From positions 186,001 to 250,000 of the forward strand of contig DATEMU010000007.1 of NCBI GenBank assembly GCA_035275405.1: a DNA stretch of 64,000 nucleotides. Direction: 5' to 3'. The notes below the pieces were generated by a model. It did not search any database. It was not told the DNA's origin and was given only the letters and a program-made list of their open reading frames with translations. The position numbers and the translations under genes are program-made. Source of the DNA: Phycisphaerae bacterium (GTDB lineage: Bacteria; Planctomycetota; Phycisphaerae; UBA1845; UTPLA1). Below are positions 45,430-53,976 of this stretch, piece after piece. Every line of letters begins with the position of its first letter. Positions within the stretch are counted from its first letter, which is position 1.

Positions 45430-45597
45430 GCGAGCCATATGGTGGCGTCAGGGACAGCGGCGTTCTAGACGGCAAGCGTTACCGATTAGGAAATTCGCGG
45501 AAGATAATAATTGAAGGCGAGGGCCCATTCGTGAAGAATGACCAATTCTATCATGCGCCGGAGCGTGTTCCCGGCGCGTCCAAAAGGAGCGACGACG

Positions 45598-45939
45598 ATG
45601 ATTTCACTCGGATACTTTACGCGATGTTTGTTTTCGGCGGATGAGGGCGCGCGGCGGGATGCGCGCGACGCTAAGCGCGACGCGAGCGTTCTGGAGGAGC
45701 GGCTGGATCGGCTGACGCTCATGTCGGCGGCGATGTGGTCGCTGCTGAGCGAGCGGCTCGGGGTCGTGGAAGATGAGTTGGTGAAGCGAGTGCAGGAGCT
45801 CGATCTGTCGGACGGAAAGCTCGACGGGAAGATCGGCCTCAACATCGGCGAGTGCCCCAAGTGCCGGCGTCAGCTTTCGAAGCGCCACCGGCGCTGTTTG
45901 TATTGCGGGCATGAGTTGCCGGCGTCGTTTTCAGTGTAA
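45598..45939 (+). CDS. Small coiled-coil protein with C-terminal zinc ribbon
   Basis: The first 75 of these 113 residues are helical, probably coiled coil (RRDARDAKRDASVLEERLDRL ... LGVVEDELVKRVQEL). The end carries a CPKC / CLYC pair (GECPKCRRQLSKRHRRCLYCGHE), a rubredoxin-like zinc ribbon. AAGGAG precedes ATG 45598. Function unknown. The 45430-45597 gap shows nothing further. Confidence 0.72.
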   Translation: MISLGYFTRCLFSADEGARRDARDAKRDASVLEERLDRLTLMSAAMWSLLSERLGVVEDELVKRVQELDLSDGKLDGKIGLNIGECPKCRRQLSKRHRRCLYCGHELPASFSV

Positions 45940-45990
45940 GTGGTCGTCGGCCGGGCTTCATCAGCGAACGACCCTGCGCCCCGGTTGAAA

Positions 45991-46935
45991 CTACTCTTCG
46001 ACCACCCTCGCCCATTCCACACGCGTCGGCGTCGGCGTAACACGCCAGGCCGAGGGCGGTTCGGACTCGTTACAGAAGGGGCAGGGGATGACGGCGGGGG
46101 CGCTGCCGCAGCGGGGGCATTGACCGTAGGGGGAGAGGGCGTCGAAGGCGCCGCCACAGCGGCAGCGCCAGATGGCGCCGGCGGGGGCGAATTCCCGACA
46201 GTGCGGGCAGCGGGCGTCGTCGCGGCGCGGAATCCGATACATGGCGGCGAGGGCACGGGCACTCTTCAGGCCGCCGAGACTTCGTGAGATGCCGAAGATC
46301 GCCAGGACGATCAGCCACATATCCCCTGAAGCGATGGCGAAGACGATCACGCCGGCGGCGCCGATGATGCCGACGACCGAGGCGACGGCGAGGCTTTTGG
46401 GCAGACCGATGAAGAACCACAGGATGGATTGGAGGATCTGGCCGCCGTCGAGGGGATAGATCGGGAGGAGGTTGAAGAGCAGGAGGAAGATATTGATGGC
46501 GGCGATGCTGACGAGGTAGTCGGAGAGGTCATTGGATATTCCCGGCAGGAGTCGCGGGGCGAGGGCGAGCGCGCCAAGGGTGATCGGGATCAGGGCGACG
46601 TTGACGAGCGGCCCGGCGGCGATGCTCCAGAGGACCGCGCCGGGTCGGCGCGGGGGATCGACGTAGGCGACGCCGCCGAGGGGCCAGAGGAGGATGCGGT
46701 CGGCGCGACCGCCGACGGAGCGGCAGGCGAGGGCGTGGCCGAATTCGTGGGTGAGGACGATGGCGAAGAGGGTGAGGTATTCGGCGACGTTCCAGAATTC
46801 GGATTCATAGACGCCGAGTCGGGCCTGAAAGGCGACGACGGCGATGAGGGCCCAGGTCCAGTGGAGGAAAACGTCGATGCCGGCGAAGCGGAAGAGTCGT
46901 ATGGCGCCGGGGAAGCGGTTGGGGGGTGCAGGCAT
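45991..46935 (-). CDS. Site-2-type M50 intramembrane metalloprotease with zinc-ribbon tail
   Basis: The 314-residue polytopic protein carries the zinc site motif LTHEFGHALA in one helix and the second motif NLLPIYPLDGGQIL, together diagnostic for M50 (SpoIVFB/Rip-like) proteases. The C-terminus has two CPxC pairs (CPHCREF / CRCGGAF, CPRCGSA / CPFCNE), a double zinc ribbon. Substrates are unknown; membrane anti-sigma or signal-peptide remnants are typical. ATG 46935 has TATAAT 6 nt upstream and no ribosome-binding site. Confidence 0.93.
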   Translation of the reverse strand: MPAPPNRFPGAIRLFRFAGIDVFLHWTWALIAVVAFQARLGVYESEFWNVAEYLTLFAIVLTHEFGHALACRSVGGRADRILLWPLGGVAYVDPPRRPGAVLWSIAAGPLVNVALIPITLGALALAPRLLPGISNDLSDYLVSIAAINIFLLLFNLLPIYPLDGGQILQSILWFFIGLPKSLAVASVVGIIGAAGVIVFAIASGDMWLIVLAIFGISRSLGGLKSARALAAMYRIPRRDDARCPHCREFAPAGAIWRCRCGGAFDALSPYGQCPRCGSAPAVIPCPFCNESEPPSAWRVTPTPTRVEWARVVEE

Positions 46936-46941
46936 CGGCGG

Positions 46942-46947
46942 ATTATA
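46942..46947 (-). promoter_or_regulatory. -10 box in leaderless position
   Basis: TATAAT on the minus strand ends 6 nt before ATG 46935, so transcription is expected to begin at the start codon. Confidence 0.55.
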
Positions 46948-46971
46948 TCGCTTCGGGGATGGCCGAAATGA

Positions 46972-47001
46972 AAAGCCCCCGGCAGGCTTGCCGGGGGCTT
47001 T
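46972..47001 (-). terminator. Rho-independent terminator after the 47038-47673 gene
   Basis: Thirteen-base perfect arms AAAGCCCCCGGCA / TGCCGGGGGCTTT enclose a 4-nt loop, followed on the minus strand by TTTTCATTT. Confidence 0.85.
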
Positions 47002-47037
47002 AGTCATTTGAAGGCTATTTCAAGCTTGCGATGAGGA

Positions 47038-47673
47038 TTACCCTCGTCCGGGGCCGCCGCCCGGTCCGCCGCCTCCGCCTCCGGGGCCCCAGCGGGGGGG
47101 CTCGATGCCGCGGGCCTGCATCTGCTTGCGCATGGCGTCGCGATAGGCCATGCGGCGGGCGCGGCTGTCGGGGCTGCGGGTCTCGGAATCAGATTTTCGT
47201 TCTTCGCGCGAGCGGTTTTCCCGATTCTTGCGCCGCTCTTCACGCTCTTTTTCGCGCTCCTTCTCAATCTCCTCGTCGGATTTGCCGGAGGACCTGGCCT
47301 TTTCCTGTTCCTCGCGCTCGCGGTCTTCGCGGGCCTTGCGCCATTTCTCCATCTCGTCAATGTGCCGGTTGATGATCGCCTCGCGATCCTCCGGCTTGGC
47401 GGCGTAATACTCGTTGACAGCTTCATCCATGCGCGACTCAAAGACCTCGCGCATATTCTGGCGGAGCTTTTCACGCTGCTCCTCCGTCAGGCTCTCATCG
47501 CGCATCTTTTCTATCAGCTTGTTGGGGTCTTCCCTGGCCTCGGCGAGCAAGAGCTGTGTTTCGCTGGGCGGCGGCTCGGACAAGACCGCGGTGAGGCCCC
47601 AGGCCCCCGCGCCGAGGGCGACGACCAGCACACCACTGATGAGCAGAAACTTCGAGTTGTTATTTGTCGTCAC
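47038..47673 (-). CDS. Membrane-anchored charged coiled-coil protein, Gly-rich end
   Basis: The 211-residue protein has one N-terminal membrane helix (FLLISGVLVVALGAGAWGLTAVL). A long highly charged helix follows (REREEQEKARSSGKSDEEIEKEREKEREERRKNRENRSREER), then the tail GPGGGGGGPGGGPGRG. It starts at GTG 47673 behind GGAG. Unknown function. Confidence 0.75.
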   Translation of the reverse strand: MTTNNNSKFLLISGVLVVALGAGAWGLTAVLSEPPPSETQLLLAEAREDPNKLIEKMRDESLTEEQREKLRQNMREVFESRMDEAVNEYYAAKPEDREAIINRHIDEMEKWRKAREDREREEQEKARSSGKSDEEIEKEREKEREERRKNRENRSREERKSDSETRSPDSRARRMAYRDAMRKQMQARGIEPPRWGPGGGGGGPGGGPGRG

Positions 47674-47696
47674 GTTAGCACTCCGGATGTCTGAAC

Positions 47697-47718
47697 GGCG
47701 GGTAGAACCCGCCCTACC
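47697..47718. repeat. Family C hairpin repeat
   Basis: GGCGGGT-AGA-ACCCGCC plus CTACC abuts the stop codon of the pilin-like gene. Confidence 0.6.
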
Positions 47719-48338
47719 TAATCCTCAAAATCTCCCACATGGGTGTCGTTGTACACATATCGGCGGGCGCCGGGCTTGCCGCCGTCGCCGTGGAAGTTAT
47801 TGAAATCGCGGAAGACCCAGTAGGTGTTTTCGAGACTCCGCCGGCCGGAGAATTCGGCGCGGCGGTCGAGGACAGCCTTGATCGTCAGGCCGTTCAGGCG
47901 GGTGCGGTATTCGTAGCTGGACCGCTCGGTCGAATAATAAGTGCGAAAGTCGGGCATCGTTGCGCCCTCTTCCTCGCGATGGACCGCACCCACATCCGCC
48001 GGGCACGCGAAGGCCTTCTTCTCTGCTCCCATGTGCGGGGCGAGGACGTCGGCAATGTAAATCGTCGCGCCCTCAATAGGTAAGGGACTGATCGAGGGCA
48101 TGTACGTTGCATGGGGATAGAGGTCGGCGTTCGCATCGAGGTAGGAACGCATGGCCAGCATGAGCTGTCGCAGATTGTTGGAACACGCGGTCATGCGCCC
48201 CCGCGAACGGGCGGCGCTGAGGACCGGGATCAGGATGCCGATCAGGACGGCGATGATGCCGATGACGACGACCAGCTCGATGAGCGTGAAGCCGCGGCGA
48301 TGGCGGGAGGCTGTGAAAATCGAGGCGGTGCGGGTCAC
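47718..48338 (-). CDS. Type IV pilin-like (prepilin N-terminal methylation) protein
   Basis: The 206-residue protein has a class III-type leader RRGFTLIELVVVIGIIAVLIGILIPVLSAAR, cleaved after Gly by prepilin peptidase and forming the pilin helix. The remainder has a globular region with CNNLRQLMLAMRSYLDANADLYPHA, typical of planctomycete pseudopilins. It starts with GTG. A possible -10 (TATACT) is near 48395. It probably belongs to a type II secretion or pilus-like system not otherwise in the window. Confidence 0.9.
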   Translation of the reverse strand: MTRTASIFTASRHRRGFTLIELVVVIGIIAVLIGILIPVLSAARSRGRMTACSNNLRQLMLAMRSYLDANADLYPHATYMPSISPLPIEGATIYIADVLAPHMGAEKKAFACPADVGAVHREEEGATMPDFRTYYSTERSSYEYRTRLNGLTIKAVLDRRAEFSGRRSLENTYWVFRDFNNFHGDGGKPGARRYVYNDTHVGDFED

Positions 48339-48498
48339 GGTTTTGCCAACTTATGAAGGGGGCGAAACTCCCCAAGGACATCTTAGAGCATATAGTATAA
48401 ACGATTGGTCCGGGGGGGCTATTCGCCCAATTCGTTTGGCCTGCAACTGTTTCGGAGATAAGAGGTTGGAGCTTTCACCCGCGGGTCCAGTTTTCCGG

Positions 48499-48903
48499 CT
48501 ACTGCACGGGACCGAGGGCTCGCGCTTTCATTTCATCGGCCGACTGTAAAAGCGCCTGTTTCTCGACCGGCTGGGCGGGCTGAAGCACGAAGGTGTCCAG
48601 GGTGTGGTCGTCGTGGACGGTAAAGGGCATCAGGCATTCGGTGAAAATGTCGATGCCGGGCAGTTCGTACCACGGCGTCTTGATGTTGTGGTTAGTCTGG
48701 AGCGTCTGGTAGCCGGGCTTGCGGATGACGATGTCGTAATCTCCGTACCAGGTGAAGGGGACGCGGATGGGGGATTTGCCGACCTCTTCGTCGTTGAGCA
48801 GGACGGTCGCGCCCTCGGGTTCTGTATTGATAGAGACGGTGCGTTCGATGCAGCCGGTGGCGGCGAGGAATGAAAGGCAGGAGATCAAGGCAAGCCGGGC
48901 CAT
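48499..48903 (-). CDS. PEGA-domain lipoprotein
   Basis: The 134-residue protein has a lipobox LAATGC after a short signal and one PEGA domain (VSINTEPEGATVLLNDEEVGKSPIRVPFTWYGDYDIVIRKPGYQTL). PEGA domains are surface or envelope modules. It starts 9 nt after the ruvX stop and is probably co-transcribed. Confidence 0.9.
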   Translation of the reverse strand: MARLALISCLSFLAATGCIERTVSINTEPEGATVLLNDEEVGKSPIRVPFTWYGDYDIVIRKPGYQTLQTNHNIKTPWYELPGIDIFTECLMPFTVHDDHTLDTFVLQPAQPVEKQALLQSADEMKARALGPVQ

Positions 48904-48912
48904 AGCGATAGC

Positions 48913-49344
48913 TTAATGATGGTTCGGCAAGGCGTCGAGGTAGGCCTGAAGGATTTTTTGGGCGGCGACGCGGTCGGAGACGCCCCGGTGTTTTCGTTTC
49001 CGCGGGTCGAGACCGACCTGTTGCATCGATTCATCCGCGGCGAAAGAGCTGAGGCGCTCGTCCTGAAGGTGGACGGGTTTGGCGGCGAGGCGGGCGAGGT
49101 CGGCGGCGAACTTGCGCGTCAGTTTGGTTTGAGCGCTCTCGCTCTCGTCCATGCTGATGGGCAGGCCGACGACGATGGAGGCGGCTTCTTCCTGTGCGGC
49201 CAGTTCGGCGACGGCGGCGGCGTCGTTGGCGGTGTCGCCGCGACCGGGAAGGGTCTTGAGCGGCGTGGCGATGCGGGTTTCGGCGTCGCCGATGGCGATG
49301 CCGATGCGTTTGGTGCCGTAGTCGATGCCGAGGATGCGGGGCAT
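48913..49344 (-). CDS. ruvX: Holliday junction resolvase-like RuvX/YqgF
   Basis: The 143-residue protein has an RNase H-like fold: MPRILGIDYGTKRIGIAIGD, IVVGLPISMDESESAQTKLTRKFA, VHLQDERLSSFAADE and the closing K....DRVAAQKILQAYL. It acts in 16S rRNA 5' end maturation in E. coli. ATG 49344 fits the conserved N-terminus. A family B repeat lies directly upstream in place of a ribosome-binding site. Confidence 0.94.
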   Translation of the reverse strand: MPRILGIDYGTKRIGIAIGDAETRIATPLKTLPGRGDTANDAAAVAELAAQEEAASIVVGLPISMDESESAQTKLTRKFAADLARLAAKPVHLQDERLSSFAADESMQQVGLDPRKRKHRGVSDRVAAQKILQAYLDALPNHH

Positions 49345-49349
49345 AGGAG

Positions 49350-49383
49350 GAATTACGAATGTCGAATAGCGAAAAGCGAAAGT
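49350..49383 (+). repeat. Family B repeat before ruvX
   Basis: AATTACGAATGTCGAATAGC followed by GAAAAGCGAAAG is the same unit type as 16013-16073. Confidence 0.65.
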
Positions 49384-49423
49384 AGACGGACTCCCCTGCC
49401 GCAGCTTCGGCGACATTCTCGCG

Positions 49424-50497
49424 TCATGAGTATTTTTCTCCGTGCCGCTGCTGCAGTTGGGCGACGAGATCCTTGATTCTTTCGATCTGGTCGCGGCGGC
49501 AGACGAGGGTGGCGTCGGGGCTGTGGACGATGACGAGGTCTTCGACGCCGACGGCGGCGATCAGGTGGTCGTCCTCGCTGACGAGGATGTTGCGGTGGGC
49601 GTCGAGCGTCGCGACTTGTGGCGCCGTTTGTGTATTGCCGGCGCGATCGGCGCCGATGGCGCCCCCAACGGCAGCCCAACTTCCCAGGTCGATCCACTCG
49701 AGGTCCATTTCCAGGACGAGGACGCGAGGGGCTTTTTCCATCACGGCGAAGTCGATGCTGATTTTCTGGAGCCGCGGGTAATCCTCCCTGGCGAGGCGAG
49801 GGCCGTCGGGCGTGGACCAGACCGCGGCCAATCGCTCGACGGCGTGCTGCGTCTCGGGCAAGTGCTTGCGGATCTCGTCCAGGATCGTCGCGGTCCGCCA
49901 CACGAACATGCCGCTGTTCCAATAGTATTGGCCGGACGAGATGTAGCGCTGGGCCGTCGCGAGATCGGGCTTCTCCTTGAACGAGCGGACGGCGAAGAAA
50001 CCGGGATGGATCATCTTGGCGCACTCAATGTAGCCGAGTCCGGTGTGGGCGGAGGAGGGCTTGATGCCGAAGGTGATCAGCGCGTCGGCCTCGCGCTGGG
50101 CGACGTCGAAACCGCGGCGGACCGTCTCGACGAACTTGTCCGTCGGGCGGATCAGGTGATCGGCGGTGAAGACGCCCATGAGCGTGTCGGGGTCTTGCTT
50201 GTGCAGGAGCGCGGCGGCGAGGGCGATGGCATTGGCGGTGTCGCGGCCTTCGGGTTCGCCGATGAGGTTTTCCGGAGGCAGATCGGGCAGGGCCGCGGCG
50301 ATGGCAGGGATGTGATCGATGAGGGCGATGACGTAGATATCCTCAGCCGGTAGCAATTCGCGGAGTCGCGAGAAAGCGGCCTCCAGAAGGCTGCGACCGT
50401 CAAGGAGTCGGAGAAGCTGCTTGGGGCGGCGGCGGCGCGAGAGGGGCCAGAGTCGCGTCCCCGATCCACCGGCCATGATGACTGCACAACGTCGCAT
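49424..50497 (-). CDS. manC: Mannose-1-phosphate guanylyltransferase
   Basis: The 357-residue protein makes GDP-mannose from mannose-1-phosphate and GTP. It has the nucleotidyltransferase signature VIMAGGSGTRLWPLSRRRRPKQLLRLLDGRSLLE, plus GVFTADHLIRP, YWNSGMFVWRT and the later FAVMEKAPRVLVLEMDLEWIDLGSW. It lacks the C-terminal isomerase domain of bifunctional enzymes. GGAG precedes the ATG. It feeds polysaccharide and glycoprotein synthesis, consistent with several glycosyltransferases here. Confidence 0.95.
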   Translation of the reverse strand: MRRCAVIMAGGSGTRLWPLSRRRRPKQLLRLLDGRSLLEAAFSRLRELLPAEDIYVIALIDHIPAIAAALPDLPPENLIGEPEGRDTANAIALAAALLHKQDPDTLMGVFTADHLIRPTDKFVETVRRGFDVAQREADALITFGIKPSSAHTGLGYIECAKMIHPGFFAVRSFKEKPDLATAQRYISSGQYYWNSGMFVWRTATILDEIRKHLPETQHAVERLAAVWSTPDGPRLAREDYPRLQKISIDFAVMEKAPRVLVLEMDLEWIDLGSWAAVGGAIGADRAGNTQTAPQVATLDAHRNILVSEDDHLIAAVGVEDLVIVHSPDATLVCRRDQIERIKDLVAQLQQRHGEKYS

Positions 50498-50516
50498 ACT
50501 TACTCCGAATTACGGA

Positions 50517-50837
50517 TCAAAAAATATCCACAGGATAGGTTGTCATCCAAATGTCGATTTGCCCGAAGCGGTTCTTAGCCCGTTCTTTGAATTCGCGGAA
50601 GAACGCAATACTTTCCGGAACGTCCGGCACGTCGACAAAAAGTCGGACGGACTCATCGCGATAAGATTGCCCCCCGTATCGCCAGAGGCCGCGGATGGTT
50701 TGGCTCTCACAAGAGACGGCGCCGAACCGATCCTGTATTTCCTCAAGAGATAGGGCGATCAAGTCATCCGGCACGGCGCTCCCATCATTGAACCGGAGCG
50801 GCAGCAGGATCTCGAACCGACGGAACGATTTGCTCAT
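50517..50837 (-). CDS. Small conserved-type hypothetical protein
   Basis: The 106-residue protein has the look of a family met in cyanobacteria and planctomycetes (FRRFEILLPLRFNDGSAVPDDL ... RFGAVSCESQTIRGLW ... RLFVDVPDVPESIAFFREFKERAKNRFGQIDIWMTTYPV), with no known function. Its start overlaps the end of the upstream 74-aa gene by 53 nt in another frame. Confidence 0.75.
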   Translation of the reverse strand: MSKSFRRFEILLPLRFNDGSAVPDDLIALSLEEIQDRFGAVSCESQTIRGLWRYGGQSYRDESVRLFVDVPDVPESIAFFREFKERAKNRFGQIDIWMTTYPVDIF

Positions 50838-51009
50838 ACGTCGCGGGTCCCTCCACGACAAACAACATTCCCTCGAGCGCCAACAGGGGGAGGGCGTCTT
50901 CGGGAACGACCATCCGGCCATCCGGCCAGCTTTTGAACGAGAACCGGCCGGGCAGCCAGCCAAGGGCTTTGCGCTGTTCCTCCCGGGAATTGAAGTGAAT
51001 CTGGATCAT
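50785..51009 (-). CDS. Small hypothetical protein, leaderless, overlapping its neighbour
   Basis: The 74-residue protein MIQIHFNSREEQRKALGWLPGRFSF... has no recognised motif. An extended -10 (TGCTATAAT, box at 51016-51021) ends 6 nt before ATG 51009; no ribosome-binding site. It forms a two-gene unit with the 106-aa gene, a layout also used by toxin-antitoxin pairs, though nothing else supports that. Confidence 0.65.
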   Translation of the reverse strand: MIQIHFNSREEQRKALGWLPGRFSFKSWPDGRMVVPEDALPLLALEGMLFVVEGPATYEQIVPSVRDPAAAPVQ

Positions 51010-51015
51010 GTAAAC

Positions 51016-51021
51016 ATTATA
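51016..51021 (-). promoter_or_regulatory. -10 box in leaderless position
   Basis: TATAAT (minus), preceded by TGC as an extended -10, with 6 nt to ATG 51009. A -35-like TTGAAG lies 19 nt further upstream. Confidence 0.6.
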
Positions 51022-51078
51022 GCACAGTTTTTCGGAAGCCCTTCAAAGCGTGTCCAGAACTTCGTCCGGTCCCAAAAC

Positions 51079-53235
51079 CTAGTCCATAATGTAGAGCGAG
51101 ACGTGGTCGGCGGCAAAGGCGCGTTCGCCGAATTCGTCGAAGCGGATACGCACATAGGTGGAACGGCCGCGGGGCTCGATCCGCAGGACCTGGCCCTCGC
51201 CGTATTCCTCATGGCGGACGCGGAGGCCGGGGTAGAGACCAGAGGCGGCGGGGAGCGAGGCGTCGTCGTTGAAGCGGCCGAGATGACCGGTGCTGCGGTC
51301 GCGTTCGGGGGAAAAGGTCTGGCGTTCGATTTCGTCCTTTGGCAGTTCTCGGAGGAACGGCGAGGGGATCGTCCGCTCGGTGATGCCGCGGAACATGCGA
51401 TAGCGGGCGTGGGTGAGCGTGAGCTTTTCTTGGGCGCGGGTCATGCCGACGAAACAGAGGCGGCGCTCTTCTTCCAGTTCGCGAAGGCTGCCCCTCACGG
51501 CGCGGCTGTGCGGCAGCAGCCCCTCTTCCAGGCCGACGATGTAAACGATGGGGAATTCCAGACCCTTGGCGGTGTGCAGTGTCATCAGCGTGACCGGGCC
51601 GCCGGCGAGGTCCACCGCGTCGAGGTCGGTCACGAGGCAGATTTGCTGGAGCCATTCTTCCAGGGAGCCCTCGGGATTGTCGGCGTCGTATTGATGGGCG
51701 GCGCTGGCGAGTTCGTAGACGTTGGCGAGGGGCTCGTTGTCGATTTCGCCGGCGGCGGCGAGCGACGATTCCAGGCCCGATTTTTTAAGCACGGCGTCGA
51801 TGATCGGCTGCACGGGCCGCCGCGGCAGGGCGCGGAGTTCGGCGAGCAGCGCCACAAAGGCCGCCATCTTTTTTCCTGCCCGCCCGATTTGCGCGTCACT
51901 CTCGGCGGCCGCCAGGGCTACCGCCTGATCGAAACCGACTCCTTTTTGCCGGGCATAGGTCTTTACGCGATCGATCGTCGTTTTGCCGATTCCGCGAGCG
52001 GGCGTGTTGATGGCCCGCAGGATTGCGGCCTCATCCGCGGGGTTCACGATCGCGCGGAGGTAGGCGAGGACATCCTTAATTTCTTTGCGCTCGTAGAACT
52101 CCACGCCGCGGGCGACCTGGTAGGGGATCTTCGCGTGGCGGAGTTCGTCCTCCACGACGCGGGAGAGGGCGTTGACGCGATAGAAAATCGCGATGTCGCC
52201 GCCCTGGCCACGGGCGTCCAGATGGGCGCGGATATCTTCGGCGATCTTGGCGGCCTCCTGTTGCTCGTCTTCACAGGACCAGACGCGGACGGCCACGCCG
52301 TGCTCATCTTCGGTCCAGAGGTCCTTGTGTTTGCGCTCGGTATTCTCGGCGATGAGCCTGGAGGCGGCGGAGAGGATCGCACCCGTGCTGCGGAAATTCT
52401 GTTCGAGGCGGATGACCGCGGCGTCGGGGTAGTCGTCCTCGAAGTCGAGGATGTTGCGGATGTCGGCGCCGCGCCAGGCATAGATCGATTGGTCGGGATC
52501 GCCGGTCGCGCAGATGTTGCGATGGGTCGAGGCTAGCCGCGAGGCGATCAGGTATTGGGCGCGGTTCGTGTCCTGGTATTCGTCGATGAGCAGGTACTTG
52601 AAGCGGCGGGAGAGTTCCTCGCGTACCTCGGCGTTCTCGTCGAGCATGAGGGCGACGCGCATGAGCAGGTCGTCGAAGTCACAGCCGCCCTGCTCCGTGA
52701 TGCGCTCCTGGTATTTGGCGTAGATACGGGCGAGGGTGCGAGTCGTGAAATCGCCCGCCTCGGCGGCAAAGAGGGCGGGCGTGAGCAGCTTGTTCTTGGC
52801 GGCGCTGATGGCCTGTTCGGCGGCGCGGGGGGGCCAGTTTTCGACACTCAGGTTGCAATCGGCGATGACGTCGCGGAGAAGGCTGCGGCGGTCGGATTCG
52901 TCGAAGATCGTGAAGTTATGGCTAATTCCCGCGGCGGAGGCGTAGTCGCGGAGCAGCCGGGCGCCGAGCGAGTGAAACGTGTGGACCCACATGCGACCCG
53001 GGACGCCGAGGGCGAAAATCCGCTCGCGCATCTCGCCGGCGGCCTTGTTGGTGAAGGTGATGGCCAGGACCTCATCGGGCCGGGCGGCGACGGCGGCGAT
53101 ATGGGCGGCGCGGCGGGTGATGACGCGGGTCTTGCCGGAGCCGGCCCCGGCAAGGACAAGGAGCGGTCCGTCGATATGGGCGACGGCCTGCCGCTGCGGG
53201 CCGGTGAGCGAATCCATCAGGGCGTCGGGGGACAT
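51079..53235 (-). CDS. pcrA: UvrD/PcrA-type superfamily 1 DNA helicase
   Basis: The 718-residue 3'-5' helicase for nucleotide excision and replication repair has Walker A (VLAGAGSGKTRVITRRAAHI), motif Ia (LAITFTNKAAGEMRERI), motif II (LLIDEYQDTNRAQY), motif III (CATGDPDQSIYAWRGAD), and motifs V/VI (LMTLHTAKGLEFPIVYIVGLEEGLLPH, EERRLCFVGMTRAQEKL). The end has the Tudor-like GLRVRHEEYGEGQVLRIE of PcrA. The start is ATG 53235; GTG 53238 directly precedes it. PcrA versus UvrD naming is not certain. Confidence 0.95.
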   Translation of the reverse strand: MSPDALMDSLTGPQRQAVAHIDGPLLVLAGAGSGKTRVITRRAAHIAAVAARPDEVLAITFTNKAAGEMRERIFALGVPGRMWVHTFHSLGARLLRDYASAAGISHNFTIFDESDRRSLLRDVIADCNLSVENWPPRAAEQAISAAKNKLLTPALFAAEAGDFTTRTLARIYAKYQERITEQGGCDFDDLLMRVALMLDENAEVREELSRRFKYLLIDEYQDTNRAQYLIASRLASTHRNICATGDPDQSIYAWRGADIRNILDFEDDYPDAAVIRLEQNFRSTGAILSAASRLIAENTERKHKDLWTEDEHGVAVRVWSCEDEQQEAAKIAEDIRAHLDARGQGGDIAIFYRVNALSRVVEDELRHAKIPYQVARGVEFYERKEIKDVLAYLRAIVNPADEAAILRAINTPARGIGKTTIDRVKTYARQKGVGFDQAVALAAAESDAQIGRAGKKMAAFVALLAELRALPRRPVQPIIDAVLKKSGLESSLAAAGEIDNEPLANVYELASAAHQYDADNPEGSLEEWLQQICLVTDLDAVDLAGGPVTLMTLHTAKGLEFPIVYIVGLEEGLLPHSRAVRGSLRELEEERRLCFVGMTRAQEKLTLTHARYRMFRGITERTIPSPFLRELPKDEIERQTFSPERDRSTGHLGRFNDDASLPAASGLYPGLRVRHEEYGEGQVLRIEPRGRSTYVRIRFDEFGERAFAADHVSLYIMD

Positions 53236-53326
53236 CACAATAAGGTATAGATGATGAACGCGGCGGCGTCCATTTTGCCGAAGGCGACGATCCGATTATT
53301 ATGGCCTGACGAAGGGACTAACAACG

Positions 53327-53905
53327 ATGGGATCAAACGACGTGATTACAATTGTCTCCGGCCTGCCGAGGTCCGGGACGTCCATGATGATGAGTATGTT
53401 GGAGGCGGGGGGCCTAAGTGCGCTGACAGACGGCATCCGCACGGCCGACGAGGACAACCCCAAAGGCTACTACGAGTTCGAGCGGGTCAAGAAGATCAAG
53501 CAGGATACGGCCTGGCTGGCGGACGCCAAGGGCAAGGTCGTCAAGATGATCTCGCAGCTCCTGCTCGATCTGCCCGCGGCCTACCAGTACCGCATCATCT
53601 TCATGCGGCGGAATATCGACGAGGTGCTCGCCTCGCAGAAGCAGATGATGGTCCGCCGCGGCACGGTCAAGGAGGGCGGGCCGAGCGACAAGGAGATGGG
53701 CGACATGCTGCTCAAGCACGTCGACCACGTGATGCACTGGATGGACAAGCAGCCGAACATCAAGTACGTGACCGTCAGCTACAACGAAATGGTCAAGGAC
53801 GCGAAGGACAGCATCGCGAAGATCAATCAGCTCCTAGGAGGGGCGCTGAATACCGCGGCGATGGCTGGCGTCGTGGACCAGGCGCTCTACCGGCAGCGGA
53901 AATAG
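53327..53905 (+). CDS. Sulfotransferase-like P-loop protein
   Basis: The 192-residue protein has the phosphosulfate-binding loop TIVSGLPRSGTSMMMSMLEAGG near the N-terminus and the RIIFMRRNIDEVLASQ segment at the 3'-phosphate site region. Together these fit the PAPS-dependent sulfotransferase fold. It is shorter than typical enzymes and its acceptor is unknown. Confidence 0.8.
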   Translation: MGSNDVITIVSGLPRSGTSMMMSMLEAGGLSALTDGIRTADEDNPKGYYEFERVKKIKQDTAWLADAKGKVVKMISQLLLDLPAAYQYRIIFMRRNIDEVLASQKQMMVRRGTVKEGGPSDKEMGDMLLKHVDHVMHWMDKQPNIKYVTVSYNEMVKDAKDSIAKINQLLGGALNTAAMAGVVDQALYRQRK

Positions 53906-53918
53906 GCGGCGCAAGAAG

Positions 53919-53946
53919 GAGGCCCGCATTTTCCTCCGCGGGCCTC
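53919..53946. terminator. Stem-loop between convergent genes
   Basis: Nine-base perfect arms GAGGCCCGC / GCGGGCCTC, with CTTCTT following on the minus strand. It could end the lipoprotein transcript, and a paralogous hairpin ends the second lipoprotein gene. Confidence 0.6.
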
Positions 53947-53976
53947 GGCGTGCTGTCGGCGTCACCTACCGGGAAT

